The notes beneath the pieces are model-generated. The model searched no databases. It was not told the DNA's origin and saw only the letters and a list, made by a program, of their open reading frames with translations. A program made the translations under genes and the position numbers. Below are positions 40,736 to 49,184 of a DNA stretch of 64,000 bases, piece after piece (the stretch's first letter is position 1; every line of letters begins with the position of its first letter). The DNA lies in the NCBI RefSeq assembly GCF_000702605.1, contig NZ_JNIR01000001.1, positions 2,222,501 to 2,286,500 of the forward strand, given 5' to 3'. Origin of the DNA: Exiguobacterium acetylicum DSM 20416 (GTDB taxonomy: Bacteria > Bacillota > Bacilli > Exiguobacteriales > Exiguobacteriaceae).

Positions 40736-42121
40736 TTACGAACTCAACTTATCCGCTTGACGCTCCAGCAGTCCGAGGCGACGAATCTTTTTCTCCTCGA
40801 CGACAGCGACGATCGCAAGGGCGATCAAACCAAAGAGTAATGCTGCATTGAAGATGACAAACGTGTCGCTCCAGCCGTGTAACGTAACCGAACCAATTGT
40901 TAGACCGTTCGTTTCCGGATCAGCGATTTTCGCTAGACCGACTTTTGCGATTGAATCACCGAACAAGTAACCGAACGTACCGACCATCCCGTTCGTGACC
41001 GTCGTCGCTTGTTTTGGTGCGAAGCTGATGACCGAGACACCGATCAAGAGCTGTGGTCCGTAGATGAGCGCACCGAGTGCAAATAGTGACGCGTAAATCA
41101 TAAGTTCACTCGTCCCGTAACGATAACCGAGGACCGCGACGGCCGTCAGTAAGAGACAGATCGCTGCGACGAGCGCCCGGCGTCCTTTCAGTAAATCGGA
41201 CACGTAACCCCAAATCATACTGCCGCATAATGCGCCGATCTCAAAGAAGAAGATCGTATTGACAGCACTCTCCGTGCTGAAGTGCAAGTGTTCCGTGACG
41301 TAGAGCGGCGCCCAGTTATCAATCCCGATCCGGACGATGTAAACGAAGACGTTCGCGATACAGAGCGTCCAGATCCATGGGTTCGAGATGACGTACGTTT
41401 TGAAGATTTGCCATTTCGTCATACTTTCAGCAGCGATGTTTTCCGGTTCGATCGGTTCCTCGAAGATTTCTTCACTCCGATTCCACCCGAGTTCCTCCGG
41501 ATCATCCTTCCCGATGAACAGACCGACGATTCCGATGACGAGCGCGATCGCAGCTGGGAAGATGAACATCCCAACGACACTTCCGTTGAAGAAGACGTTC
41601 GCTCCCCACAGTGCGAGACCACCGGCAATTGCTCCACCGATGTTGTGCGAGACGTTCCAGAAGCCGAGGTAGCGCCCACGTTTTTCAAACGGTGTCCAAC
41701 GGGCGATCGTCGAATACGACGACGGTCCCCCGACCGATTGGAAGAACCCACTGAGTCCCCATAAAACCATCAATAAACCGACCGGACTTCCGCCGGCACT
41801 CATCAAGAGTCCCATCGCGGTGACGATCAAAGAAGAGAGAATCAATAAGAACGAGATGACGCGTTTCGTATTTTTCCCGTCAACGAAGTAGCCGAGCAAT
41901 GTTTTCCCGATTCCGTATGTAATCGAGAAGGCGAAGCCGATATAACCGAGTTCCGTCGTCGTAAAACCTAGTTCCTCTTTCAAGAGCGGTTGCGCTGCCT
42001 TGAAGTTGTTTCGGATGAGATACATCGCCATATATGAGAAGAAGACGACTAAGAATGCCTTTAAGAATTGCTGTAACCATTGTTTCCGTTGTACTTCGAT
42101 TGGTATGCCGGCATTCGGCAA
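40736..42121 (-). CDS. uhpT: Hexose phosphate:phosphate antiporter UhpT (MFS)
   Basis: 461 aa from TTG 42121, twelve helices. The organophosphate:phosphate antiporter signature is clear (YLIRNNFKAAQPLLKEE, LGYFVDGKNTKR, RGRYLGFWNVSHNIGG, GKDDPEELGWNRSEEI), and the protein matches S. aureus UhpT along its length from memory. It imports glucose 6-phosphate and also fosfomycin in related species. No ATG exists in frame near the start. The similarity to UhpT (GFFSIKKLPNAG) continues upstream of the TTG to an ATA codon at 42145-42143, so the start is uncertain. It is the last gene of the operon beginning at 43943. Confidence 0.92.
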   Translation of the reverse strand: MPNAGIPIEVQRKQWLQQFLKAFLVVFFSYMAMYLIRNNFKAAQPLLKEELGFTTTELGYIGFAFSITYGIGKTLLGYFVDGKNTKRVISFLLILSSLIVTAMGLLMSAGGSPVGLLMVLWGLSGFFQSVGGPSSYSTIARWTPFEKRGRYLGFWNVSHNIGGAIAGGLALWGANVFFNGSVVGMFIFPAAIALVIGIVGLFIGKDDPEELGWNRSEEIFEEPIEPENIAAESMTKWQIFKTYVISNPWIWTLCIANVFVYIVRIGIDNWAPLYVTEHLHFSTESAVNTIFFFEIGALCGSMIWGYVSDLLKGRRALVAAICLLLTAVAVLGYRYGTSELMIYASLFALGALIYGPQLLIGVSVISFAPKQATTVTNGMVGTFGYLFGDSIAKVGLAKIADPETNGLTIGSVTLHGWSDTFVIFNAALLFGLIALAIVAVVEEKKIRRLGLLERQADKLSS

Positions 42122-42180
42122 TTTTTTGATGCTGAAGAAGCCTATCTTCCATTTCCCCTATCTGAATCAGAGTCTTCGCA

Positions 42181-43170
42181 TCATTTGTCCTGGAGCTGAT
42201 TGAATCGACGGAGGTAGTCCCGGTAATCGGCGACGATGTCCTGCCCGACGTTCTGCTGGATCGGTTGTGTCTTCGCGATCGCATAGGTCGGCGTACCGAA
42301 CGAGACTTTCCTCAGAATCGCCTGACCGTCCGCCGAGAGTACGAAACGCATGAAGGCATTCGCCTGCTTTTGTTGCGTCCGTCCTTTCAGCTTTGAGATC
42401 GCGTTGATCGAGTACGTATCGAGTGGGATGCTTTTGACCGGATAATACTTTTCGCGTAGCGATTGTTGATCCCCGATGAAATTGACCCCAAGCATCGCTT
42501 CCCCACTGGCGACGTACGACGTCGGTGCAAAACCGTTCGCCGTGAATAGTCGCGTTCGCTCGATTAGCTCGCGTAAGACACCTTCCGACTTTGTTCCGTA
42601 TCCGTCAAAGATCGCTTGCAGGATCGTCGCACCGGTACCGGAATGGTTCGGATCCGGCAAAATTAACTCGTCCTGATACCGTTTCGCTGTCAAGTCAGCG
42701 AGCGTCTTCGGATACGGTGCCGCCCCGAATCGGTTGTTCCAGACGTCCGTATTGATGACGATTGCGAGGCGTTCGACTTCGTAGCCGATCCAGTAGCGAT
42801 CCGGATCCTGTAGTTCCGCTTGATCCATGTCGCTCGGGAACGGTGTCGACAACCCGCGTTGCTTGAGCGTCTGGTGGGCATCCCACGTTCCACCGATGAT
42901 GACGTCGGCGCGCGGATGATCCGCTTCCTTCGTCACACGCCGGACGAGTTCTTCCGTCGAGAGGCGGACGAACTCGTACGTACAGCCAGCTTGTTCACAA
43001 TATGATGACAGCAAGGCGCGACCGATATCCTCTTTCGCAGAGACATACGCCGTCAAATGCGGAACGGTTTCCCGCGCAGCTGTTCCCTGCTTCGTCTGTT
43101 CATTGTTGCGGACGATCCAAATGCTCATGAGACAAATGATACTCAGCAAGAAGAGCATTCCTTTTCTCAT
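42181..43170 (-). CDS. PgtC/HptA-like hexose-phosphate binding protein
   Basis: 329 aa. A single N-terminal membrane helix or uncleaved signal (about residues 5-21) is followed by a periplasmic-binding-protein fold of the iron/phosphoglycerate type: HLTAYVSAKEDIGRAL, ADVIIGGTWDAH, GYEVERLAIVINTDVW and LPDPNHSGTG. In Salmonella PgtC and S. aureus HptA such proteins sense the substrate outside the cell and signal to a sensor kinase. It overlaps the upstream gene by 4 bp and lies next to uhpT, which supports that role. Confidence 0.88.
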   Translation of the reverse strand: MRKGMLFLLSIICLMSIWIVRNNEQTKQGTAARETVPHLTAYVSAKEDIGRALLSSYCEQAGCTYEFVRLSTEELVRRVTKEADHPRADVIIGGTWDAHQTLKQRGLSTPFPSDMDQAELQDPDRYWIGYEVERLAIVINTDVWNNRFGAAPYPKTLADLTAKRYQDELILPDPNHSGTGATILQAIFDGYGTKSEGVLRELIERTRLFTANGFAPTSYVASGEAMLGVNFIGDQQSLREKYYPVKSIPLDTYSINAISKLKGRTQQKQANAFMRFVLSADGQAILRKVSFGTPTYAIAKTQPIQQNVGQDIVADYRDYLRRFNQLQDK

Positions 43171-43943
43171 CGATTTGCCTCCTTCCCGGTCGGCAGGAGT
43201 TGTCCTTTTAAATAGAAGGTGTTTCCATTGTCATCATCCATGTACTGGACGCTGAACAATGTCTCATACACAGTAATATTCATTAAGTTGGCACGCTTGT
43301 TCTGCTCATTCTTGAACCGCTGGAGCTTGAGAATGCGCGGCTGTCCCTGACTGGCATCGAGTGCTTGACCGACTTCTTCATAGTCCGTCATCGGCTCCGC
43401 TTGCCCCAGGCGACGCTTGACGTCTTCTCGCTCACGTGCAGTCAAAGAACGAGATCGTCCTGCTGCATACACGGTCACGACTTCCGCCTCGGCGAACTGA
43501 CGCGCGAGCTGTTCCGGTTCGTGATAGGCGTTTAAGAATCGTGCTTTCAGTGACGTCGTTTGAGTGCTAGGACGTTTTGCGACACATTTTCCATTTAGCG
43601 TCATGCTTTCCCCGAGGGAGAACGTCCACGTCGTTCCGTTTAAGAAACGGAGCGTCCCGTTAAATGTCGCCGTTCCTGCCGGACAGGTTCCGTTTGTCAC
43701 CGTCTTCATTTGCTTCAATAGCGTCGTGATGCGCTGGACTTCCGTTCCGTCTTCTACCGTCTGCTCCCCCCATGCCCGGTGACGTAACGTCAACTCGGTC
43801 GGGAGTGAGTCATCGGAAGCATTCAGTCGTTTCGGTCCATCGAGGACGTGTAAGCGTCCGAAGACCGTCTGCTGAAGCAAAAGAAGACCGAGGGCAAACA
43901 AGATGCCCATCAGGAAGAGATAAGCGATGGTCGATGCTTTCAT
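43167..43943 (-). CDS. Membrane-anchored extracytoplasmic protein of the uhpT operon
   Basis: 258 aa. One N-terminal helix (about residues 7-25), then an extracytoplasmic domain with two cysteines (about 85 and 118) in the region CPAGTATFNGTL...NGKCV, which could form a disulfide. I recognise no family. It overlaps the binding-protein gene by 4 bp and is the first gene after the control region 43980-44038, so it may help pass the signal to the sensor kinase. AAGGAGAG precedes ATG 43943. Confidence 0.72.
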   Translation of the reverse strand: MKASTIAYLFLMGILFALGLLLLQQTVFGRLHVLDGPKRLNASDDSLPTELTLRHRAWGEQTVEDGTEVQRITTLLKQMKTVTNGTCPAGTATFNGTLRFLNGTTWTFSLGESMTLNGKCVAKRPSTQTTSLKARFLNAYHEPEQLARQFAEAEVVTVYAAGRSRSLTAREREDVKRRLGQAEPMTDYEEVGQALDASQGQPRILKLQRFKNEQNKRANLMNITVYETLFSVQYMDDDNGNTFYLKGQLLPTGKEANR

Positions 43944-43979
43944 GATTCCTCTCCTTGCTTGATTCTTAGATTACGTGGC

Positions 43980-44016
43980 AATTGTTTCGTAAATCCGGTC
44001 GAATTGTTTCGTAAAT
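43980..44016. promoter_or_regulatory. Direct repeat, probable response-regulator binding site
   Basis: AATTGTTTCGTAAAT occurs at 43980-43994 and 44002-44016, a 22-bp period (two helical turns). OmpR-family regulators bind tandem repeats of about this kind upstream of a poor -35 box, which is the position here relative to the gene starting at 43943. The regulator encoded at 45421 is the obvious candidate. Confidence 0.65.
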
Positions 44017-44024
44017 GTATCATT

Positions 44025-44038
44025 TGTAAGCGATTACA
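44025..44038. promoter_or_regulatory. cre site upstream of the uhpT operon
   Basis: TGTAAGCGATTACA is a perfect palindrome and matches TGWNANCGNTNNCA. It lies between the sensor kinase stop codon and the direct repeats, suggesting CcpA control of hexose-phosphate uptake. Confidence 0.65.
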
Positions 44039-45424
44039 TCATGTCTGATTCGCTAATCGGAAGGTCAATGTGATACGTGTTCCGCTTACATCACTTTCAA
44101 GTGCAAAATCGCCACCTTGTTCCTGCATCAGACGCCGACAGAGCGGTAGACCGAGTCCATTCCCACTCGCCGTCGTCAGACTATGTTGCTCCTTCTCCCA
44201 TTCGGCAAGCACTGCTGGATCAACGCCGATTCCGTCATCCGTCATGATGAGTTGAAGGGTCGTATCCGTACTGACGGTCGAAAACGTCACCGACATCGCG
44301 TCACTGTATTTGACGGCATTCTCAAGAAGGTTCAATAAGACTTGTTTCGTCTGATCCGGTTGCCCGAGCACGTAGATCGGCGGAACATCCTGTTCAACTT
44401 GAATTCCTTGTCCACCAAGACGCAATTGCATGATGAATAAGGCGTCTGCGAGCAAGGTGTCGAGCGCGAACATCGTCGACGTCACGTGGCGTTCGTTGCG
44501 TTGTTGTTTCGCCTGTTCGAGATTATGCGAGACGAGTCGTAACAAGCGCTGGCTCTCGACTTCGATGTAGTGATAACAGTGCGCCGCTTCATCCGGCGGC
44601 AGCTTGGGGATCAATTCGACATAGCCCATGATCGCCGTCATCGGTGTCCGGAGTTCATGGGTGATGTGATCGATGAACGTCTGTTGGTCGCTTCGTTGTT
44701 GTTCGAGCTGTCCAATGTTGTGCTGGATTGCGTCAGCAAGCGTCGAGAAGTCCGCCGCCAGTCGGTTCAACTCCTCATATGGATACGTCGGTAACGCGTG
44801 CGCATAGTGTCCTTTCGTCAAGGCGTGCGAGACGCTCCGTAAATCATCGATCGGCCCGATCAACGTCTTTGCCATCCGCCGCGCTGTCCAAACAGCAATC
44901 ACGATCAAGATCAGAAATACGCCCGTGAAAACGTAGGTGAATTGCCGCAGCAGTTCGGCTTCCGTCCTCAGATCAACAAGAAAACGGACCGAGCCGATGA
45001 CGTCCGTTTTGCCATACAGCGGACTCGAGAAGAACAGCACCGGAACATCGGTTTCTTTCAGAAAGAGATAACTCGACTTCCCTTTTAACGCTTGATCGAT
45101 GTCTCCCGCGAGTAGCGGCAATTGATCGCGTTCCGAATCAGCGAGCAGTTCTGCGTTTGGTCCAAACAGTTGGACACGCGCATCGAATCGGTCTGCGAGA
45201 TAGGAAGCGATCGGGACTGCCGTATCGGCGAGCGAGTCCGTCTCTTCACTTGCGAGGTAGTTCATCGTGTAGAGATCCGCTTCCCGACTTAGTTTTTGGA
45301 CGGACTCGACGGCGTTCTCGTATAGGTTCGATTGGATGAAGGCATAGAGAATCAAGAAGAGGACGAGCGATGCCGGAACGAGGAGCAAGACGAAGTTTTC
45401 CGTGATGACTTGACGTAGCTTCAT
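44039..45424 (-). CDS. Sensor histidine kinase (EnvZ/PhoR type)
   Basis: 461 aa. Two membrane helices (about residues 10-30 and 160-180) flank an extracellular sensor domain; a HAMP segment follows, then HisKA with FIDHITHELRTPMTAIMG and an ATPase domain with NLLENAVKYS, DDGIGVDP and NGLGLPLC. ATG 45424 overlaps the response regulator stop (ATGA), and an in-frame upstream GTG at 45436 is possible. It should respond to hexose phosphate together with the two extracytoplasmic proteins encoded downstream. S. aureus HptS is of another kinase class, so the regulator differs although the transporter is the same. Confidence 0.92.
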   Translation of the reverse strand: MKLRQVITENFVLLLVPASLVLFLILYAFIQSNLYENAVESVQKLSREADLYTMNYLASEETDSLADTAVPIASYLADRFDARVQLFGPNAELLADSERDQLPLLAGDIDQALKGKSSYLFLKETDVPVLFFSSPLYGKTDVIGSVRFLVDLRTEAELLRQFTYVFTGVFLILIVIAVWTARRMAKTLIGPIDDLRSVSHALTKGHYAHALPTYPYEELNRLAADFSTLADAIQHNIGQLEQQRSDQQTFIDHITHELRTPMTAIMGYVELIPKLPPDEAAHCYHYIEVESQRLLRLVSHNLEQAKQQRNERHVTSTMFALDTLLADALFIMQLRLGGQGIQVEQDVPPIYVLGQPDQTKQVLLNLLENAVKYSDAMSVTFSTVSTDTTLQLIMTDDGIGVDPAVLAEWEKEQHSLTTASGNGLGLPLCRRLMQEQGGDFALESDVSGTRITLTFRLANQT

Positions 45425-46092
45425 GCGTCGACCCACTTGTAGCCAACACCGTAAATCGTCTTGATCCGTTCGCCTTGTGCTCCGAGTTTCTTCCGTAAGC
45501 GCTGGACCATGATATCGACGGCGCGGGTCTGACCCGAGAAGTCAAAGCCCCAGACTTGTTCGAGCAGTTCATCTCGCTCGAAGACCCGTTTCGGATGCGT
45601 CAGGAAAAGTGCGAGCAATGCATACTCCCGGTATGTCAGTGGTAACGGGTGACCGTCGAGCCGAATGACTCGTTCTTCGGGATCAACAGATAAGAATGGA
45701 TCACTTGCGACAGGTACCGGTGGCGCGACCGCCTTCGTGCGTTTCAATAGATTTTTGACACGCAAGACGAGCTCCGTTCCGTTAAACGGTTTGGTCATAT
45801 AGTCATCCGCTCCGAGCTGCAGCCCGATGATTTTATCGTTCATCTGATCACGTGCTGTCAGCATCAAGATCGGTAAGTCAGGCGTCGTCTGTCGAAGTTT
45901 TGGAATCAAATCGAAACCGGTCGTATCCGGTAGCATCAAATCGAGGACGATCAAATCAAAGGTCTGTGTTGCCTGCAAGGCGAGTGCTGCTGCTCCATCG
46001 GCTGCCGTCTCGACCGTCTGACCATCAAGCTCGAGTTGCAGTTTGACGAGATGCCGGATGCTCGCCTCATCATCGATGACAAGAATATGCAT
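45421..46092 (-). CDS. OmpR/PhoB-family response regulator
   Basis: 223 aa. Receiver domain with DDE near the start, phospho-acceptor in LIVLDLMLPD (about D51) and the conserved lysine in MTKPF; C-terminal winged helix with EYALLALFLTHPKRVFERDELL and QRLRKKLGAQGERIKTIYGVGYKW. It is the first gene of the two-component operon. It probably acts at the direct repeats 43980-44016. The ribosome binding site is AGAAGGAA. Confidence 0.93.
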   Translation of the reverse strand: MHILVIDDEASIRHLVKLQLELDGQTVETAADGAAALALQATQTFDLIVLDLMLPDTTGFDLIPKLRQTTPDLPILMLTARDQMNDKIIGLQLGADDYMTKPFNGTELVLRVKNLLKRTKAVAPPVPVASDPFLSVDPEERVIRLDGHPLPLTYREYALLALFLTHPKRVFERDELLEQVWGFDFSGQTRAVDIMVQRLRKKLGAQGERIKTIYGVGYKWVDA

Positions 46093-46139
46093 AGGAATTC
46101 CTTCTTTCTAGGCAGGTTTTTCTGTCCCCTAGCGTATCA

Positions 46140-46153
46140 TGAAATCGTTTGCA
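46140..46153. promoter_or_regulatory. cre-like site upstream of the two-component operon
   Basis: TGAAATCGTTTGCA matches TGWNANCGNTNNCA at all fixed positions. It lies 48 bp upstream of the response regulator start, within the promoter region. Confidence 0.55.
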
Positions 46154-46175
46154 ATCCCATAATAAGAGGAACAAC

Positions 46176-46212
46176 GAAAAAAGCCAGTTCCTACAACAAC
46201 TAGGAACTGGCT
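46176..46212 (-). terminator. Intrinsic terminator
   Basis: AGCCAGTTCCTA (46182-46193) / TAGGAACTGGCT (46201-46212), a perfect 12-bp stem with T run in the minus direction, after the 301-aa secreted protein gene. Confidence 0.85.
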
Positions 46213-46217
46213 CGTAC

Positions 46218-47123
46218 TTATTTCACTGTAAACTTCATCGTAATAGCATCACTATATGCGTCTGGTTCGAAGTGCCATTTTTCAACGCCAGTCTTAATCG
46301 CTTTAAATCCATATCCGTCGAGTTGTAACTTTCCTTCTCCTGAAGAAAATGCCCGATAGACGTATGGATTCGTATCCTTCGTCGATTTACGAACGATTCC
46401 GAAACGTTGCCCTTTTTTGAGTGTCATCGTTTTGCCACTCGTCAGATGCGTGCTACCGCCATAATAATCGAGCGTCATATAGTTAGAGACCTTCCCGGCA
46501 ACAATCCGGTCATCCGCTCCTGTACCGACTCGATGCTTCAGTGTCTTTCCGTTGTAGGAGTAGACATCATGAACGATCGTCATCGAACCGACATAGAGTT
46601 TTTTATCTTTAATTAGCGCCCGACCGAACGGGTATGCTTCTTTTGATTCGAACATCTTTTTGATCATCTTACCATCCGTTGAACCAATCAGGATCGGCAC
46701 GATGTAACCCCCGCTTCCACCAGATGGTCCGATGACAAGCTGTTCTTTTTTCGTATCGAGTAGTTTTCCTTTCGCCCGGACATCATAATAGTCTGTATCT
46801 CGATCTGTATACGTATAGATCGTTGTCCATTTTTTCTTCTTCGCGTCATACTTCTGAGCTTTACCGATGACATCATTCATATATGTGTTCGAGTTGAATC
46901 GTTCATACAACGTAAATGTCTCAGGATACTTGCCACCTAGTAGATAGACAGACCGGACATCGACCGGTTTATAACCACCTGATAGTTTACTTTTCTTTAA
47001 CGCCGCGAGTTGACGATCAACGATCGTTTTTTCCGTCTTACTGAGTGCTGCTACCGAATCACTTGCTACTGGTAGTGTACTGATGATGAGACCAAGTGCT
47101 GTTGCTATAACTACTTTTTTCAT
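46218..47123 (-). CDS. Secreted protein of unknown function, 301 aa
   Basis: A signal peptide of about 26 residues (MKKVVIATALGLIISTLPVA start) is followed by a lysine- and tyrosine-rich, beta-rich mature part without cysteine. I recognise no domain; the run of short strands and SGGSGGYIVP-type loops suggests a propeller- or sandwich-like fold. It lies 18 bp after the J-domain/TcaA-like gene and is likely co-transcribed with it. AGGAGG precedes the start. Confidence 0.72.
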   Translation of the reverse strand: MKKVVIATALGLIISTLPVASDSVAALSKTEKTIVDRQLAALKKSKLSGGYKPVDVRSVYLLGGKYPETFTLYERFNSNTYMNDVIGKAQKYDAKKKKWTTIYTYTDRDTDYYDVRAKGKLLDTKKEQLVIGPSGGSGGYIVPILIGSTDGKMIKKMFESKEAYPFGRALIKDKKLYVGSMTIVHDVYSYNGKTLKHRVGTGADDRIVAGKVSNYMTLDYYGGSTHLTSGKTMTLKKGQRFGIVRKSTKDTNPYVYRAFSSGEGKLQLDGYGFKAIKTGVEKWHFEPDAYSDAITMKFTVK

Positions 47124-47141
47124 TTGAACTCCTCCTTACAA

Positions 47142-48359
47142 TTAATATGTCGTCGTATCGTTTTGACTGAAAGTTTTCAGTTCTTCCGAGTCGGTGATAT
47201 ACCAGCGCTCGTCATCCAGGTTGTACTTCAAATAATACTTGAAAGGTACGTCTTTTCCTGGGTTTTCTTCAGCAAGTGAACCGTCTTCTTCTTTTAAATA
47301 ATCTCCATCATAATAACAAAGTGCTTCGACCGTCGCGGTCAGATTGGTCGCGACTTCACTGACAGTGATAGATGCTGGTGAATATTCGACTTCGTCCAAG
47401 TACCCTTCCCAATAGACGCCCCTTTTGTCCATGCTAGCGTAGTAGCCTTGTTGCTTATTCAAGTATGCAGATGATGTAAACAATGTGAACGCCGACGTAT
47501 CTTTATCGATATACGCCTGCTCCCACTCTTTGGCATGTTGATACACTGTATCAACGATATCTTCTTTAACCGATTCTCGAACTTCCATGCCTCTACCTGT
47601 CGCTGAATCCGAGAGCGACTTCCGCTGATCGACGAGCCAGTCTTGACCTGACTTTACAAGACTTAGTTCCCAGACGATCGTGCTACCCTCGGGGCGTTCG
47701 TGCAGATACGGCTGATAGGACCGGGAGGAATAGTCGACCGTCGCTTTGACTGTCGCCTTATCTCCTTTGATCGTCATATCATTTTGAGGAATATCATTGA
47801 CCGTCAGTACACCGTCAAAGATATAGCCACCTGTGACTAAATCATCCAAACTCTTTTGGAAGTTCTGGTTATATGTGTCTGTACTGACGGACAGTCCTTT
47901 GACACTTCGTTCTGTCAAAGCATCTTCAAGTTCCCGGAAAAAGAGCATTGAAATATCTTGGACGTCCTTATAATCCTGATTAGACAGTTCCTCCGAATCT
48001 GTTTTTTTCGTTGTATCCGTCGATTCTGATTTTTCCTGACTTGCCTTCTCTTCTTCCCCAATGACGAACGAAGCGTCCTGATTCTTCTGTTCGACCGCCT
48101 GAGGCGTCTTTTCCTGATTTAAAAAGAAATACGTTCCGCCTCCTGCAGCGAGCAACAGAACGAGCGCTCCAATCCCAATCGTTCGTTTATTTCGTTTGTT
48201 CTTTTGTTTCTTTTCGTATTTTATGACGACGTACGCTCGCTCGATTTCCGTCCGTTCTTCGGAGTCCTCCGGATGTGCTTCAAGCTTTTCCGAGTATGCT
48301 TGTTCCAGTTCTTTCATCGATGAGGTACGCGATATTCCTAGGCGTTCGTATGGATCCAT
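47142..48359 (-). CDS. Membrane protein with J-like domain and TcaA-like extracellular part
   Basis: 405 aa. The first 52 residues read as a J domain (DPYERLGISRTSSMKELEQAY, then KLEAHPEDSEE and ERAYVVIKYE), but the HPD that drives DnaK is HPE. A basic stretch and one membrane helix (about 62-80) follow, then an acidic linker and two NTF2-like extracellular modules (about 125-275 and 275-400) as in TcaA-like proteins. It may sense or organise the envelope. GGAGAGG precedes ATG 48359; it is divergent from the zinc-ribbon gene at 48444. Confidence 0.72.
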   Translation of the reverse strand: MDPYERLGISRTSSMKELEQAYSEKLEAHPEDSEERTEIERAYVVIKYEKKQKNKRNKRTIGIGALVLLLAAGGGTYFFLNQEKTPQAVEQKNQDASFVIGEEEKASQEKSESTDTTKKTDSEELSNQDYKDVQDISMLFFRELEDALTERSVKGLSVSTDTYNQNFQKSLDDLVTGGYIFDGVLTVNDIPQNDMTIKGDKATVKATVDYSSRSYQPYLHERPEGSTIVWELSLVKSGQDWLVDQRKSLSDSATGRGMEVRESVKEDIVDTVYQHAKEWEQAYIDKDTSAFTLFTSSAYLNKQQGYYASMDKRGVYWEGYLDEVEYSPASITVSEVATNLTATVEALCYYDGDYLKEEDGSLAEENPGKDVPFKYYLKYNLDDERWYITDSEELKTFSQNDTTTY

Positions 48360-48443
48360 GATTTCCTCTCCTTTTATTCAAAAAATTGTTATTTTTATAT
48401 TTATTTTACATTATAATGACGAAGATAAGAAAGGAGTGCTTTT

Positions 48444-49184
48444 ATGTCACATTGTTCAAATTGCCAGACTCCGATGAATGATCAGATGATCTTTTGTCCA
48501 GTTTGTGGTCAAAAAAATAGTCACACGCAATCCCGTTCCTCCAAAAAAGCGTGGTTCATCGGATTGCTGATTCTGTTGCTTTGCATCGGTGGAGGTGCCT
48601 TCGGTTATTTGAAATATCAAGCTGCACAACCATTGTTTCAGACGAGTGAGCTGACTCATGACGCAGCAGATGTCGATCAAGTCTTGCCGCAAGGCTTCTC
48701 AGCGACGAGGTTAGCTGACGACGAACTCGAGGAGTACCTCACTTTTGAATCAGCATCACCCGATTCCCTGTACCGCTTTCTCAGTACCTATGCCAAGCGT
48801 CTTCCTTCGATTGAGAACGAAGGTGGCGATGACTGGCAGTATTATGATTCGTCAATGGACGAATACATATCGTATGCGGACTTATTTTATGGAGACGATG
48901 ATTTGACGGAAGATGAACGCGTACATTTCGGCGATCGCCTTGCCTTTTCAGAAGAATATCCGACGAGTTACGTTGCCTTACAAGACATGACGTTCGATGC
49001 CGTCAAAGTCATCGATAAAAATCACTTCCATGTCGAGACGACGGAAACATACGACCGACACGATTTCGAGATGGAGAACCAGCCCTCGCATCGTGCAATC
49101 GTCGAATATGAGATCACGTTCCAAGACGATCGATATAGCATTACTTCGATCAAACGAACTTTCAAGAAGGAGACTACATCATGA
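48444..49184 (+). CDS. Zinc-ribbon, single-pass membrane protein (paralogue of the 793 gene)
   Basis: 246 aa. Zinc ribbon with C4, C7, C18, C21, the same spacing as in the protein encoded at 793; one membrane helix (about 34-53); an acidic extracellular domain. The C-terminal HVETTETYDR ... YSITSIKRTF pattern also mirrors the paralogue (HLRTQETYQ ... LQIIDVNRTE). Function unknown. It overlaps the lipoprotein gene by 4 bp. AAGGAG precedes ATG 48444. Confidence 0.8.
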   Translation: MSHCSNCQTPMNDQMIFCPVCGQKNSHTQSRSSKKAWFIGLLILLLCIGGGAFGYLKYQAAQPLFQTSELTHDAADVDQVLPQGFSATRLADDELEEYLTFESASPDSLYRFLSTYAKRLPSIENEGGDDWQYYDSSMDEYISYADLFYGDDDLTEDERVHFGDRLAFSEEYPTSYVALQDMTFDAVKVIDKNHFHVETTETYDRHDFEMENQPSHRAIVEYEITFQDDRYSITSIKRTFKKETTS

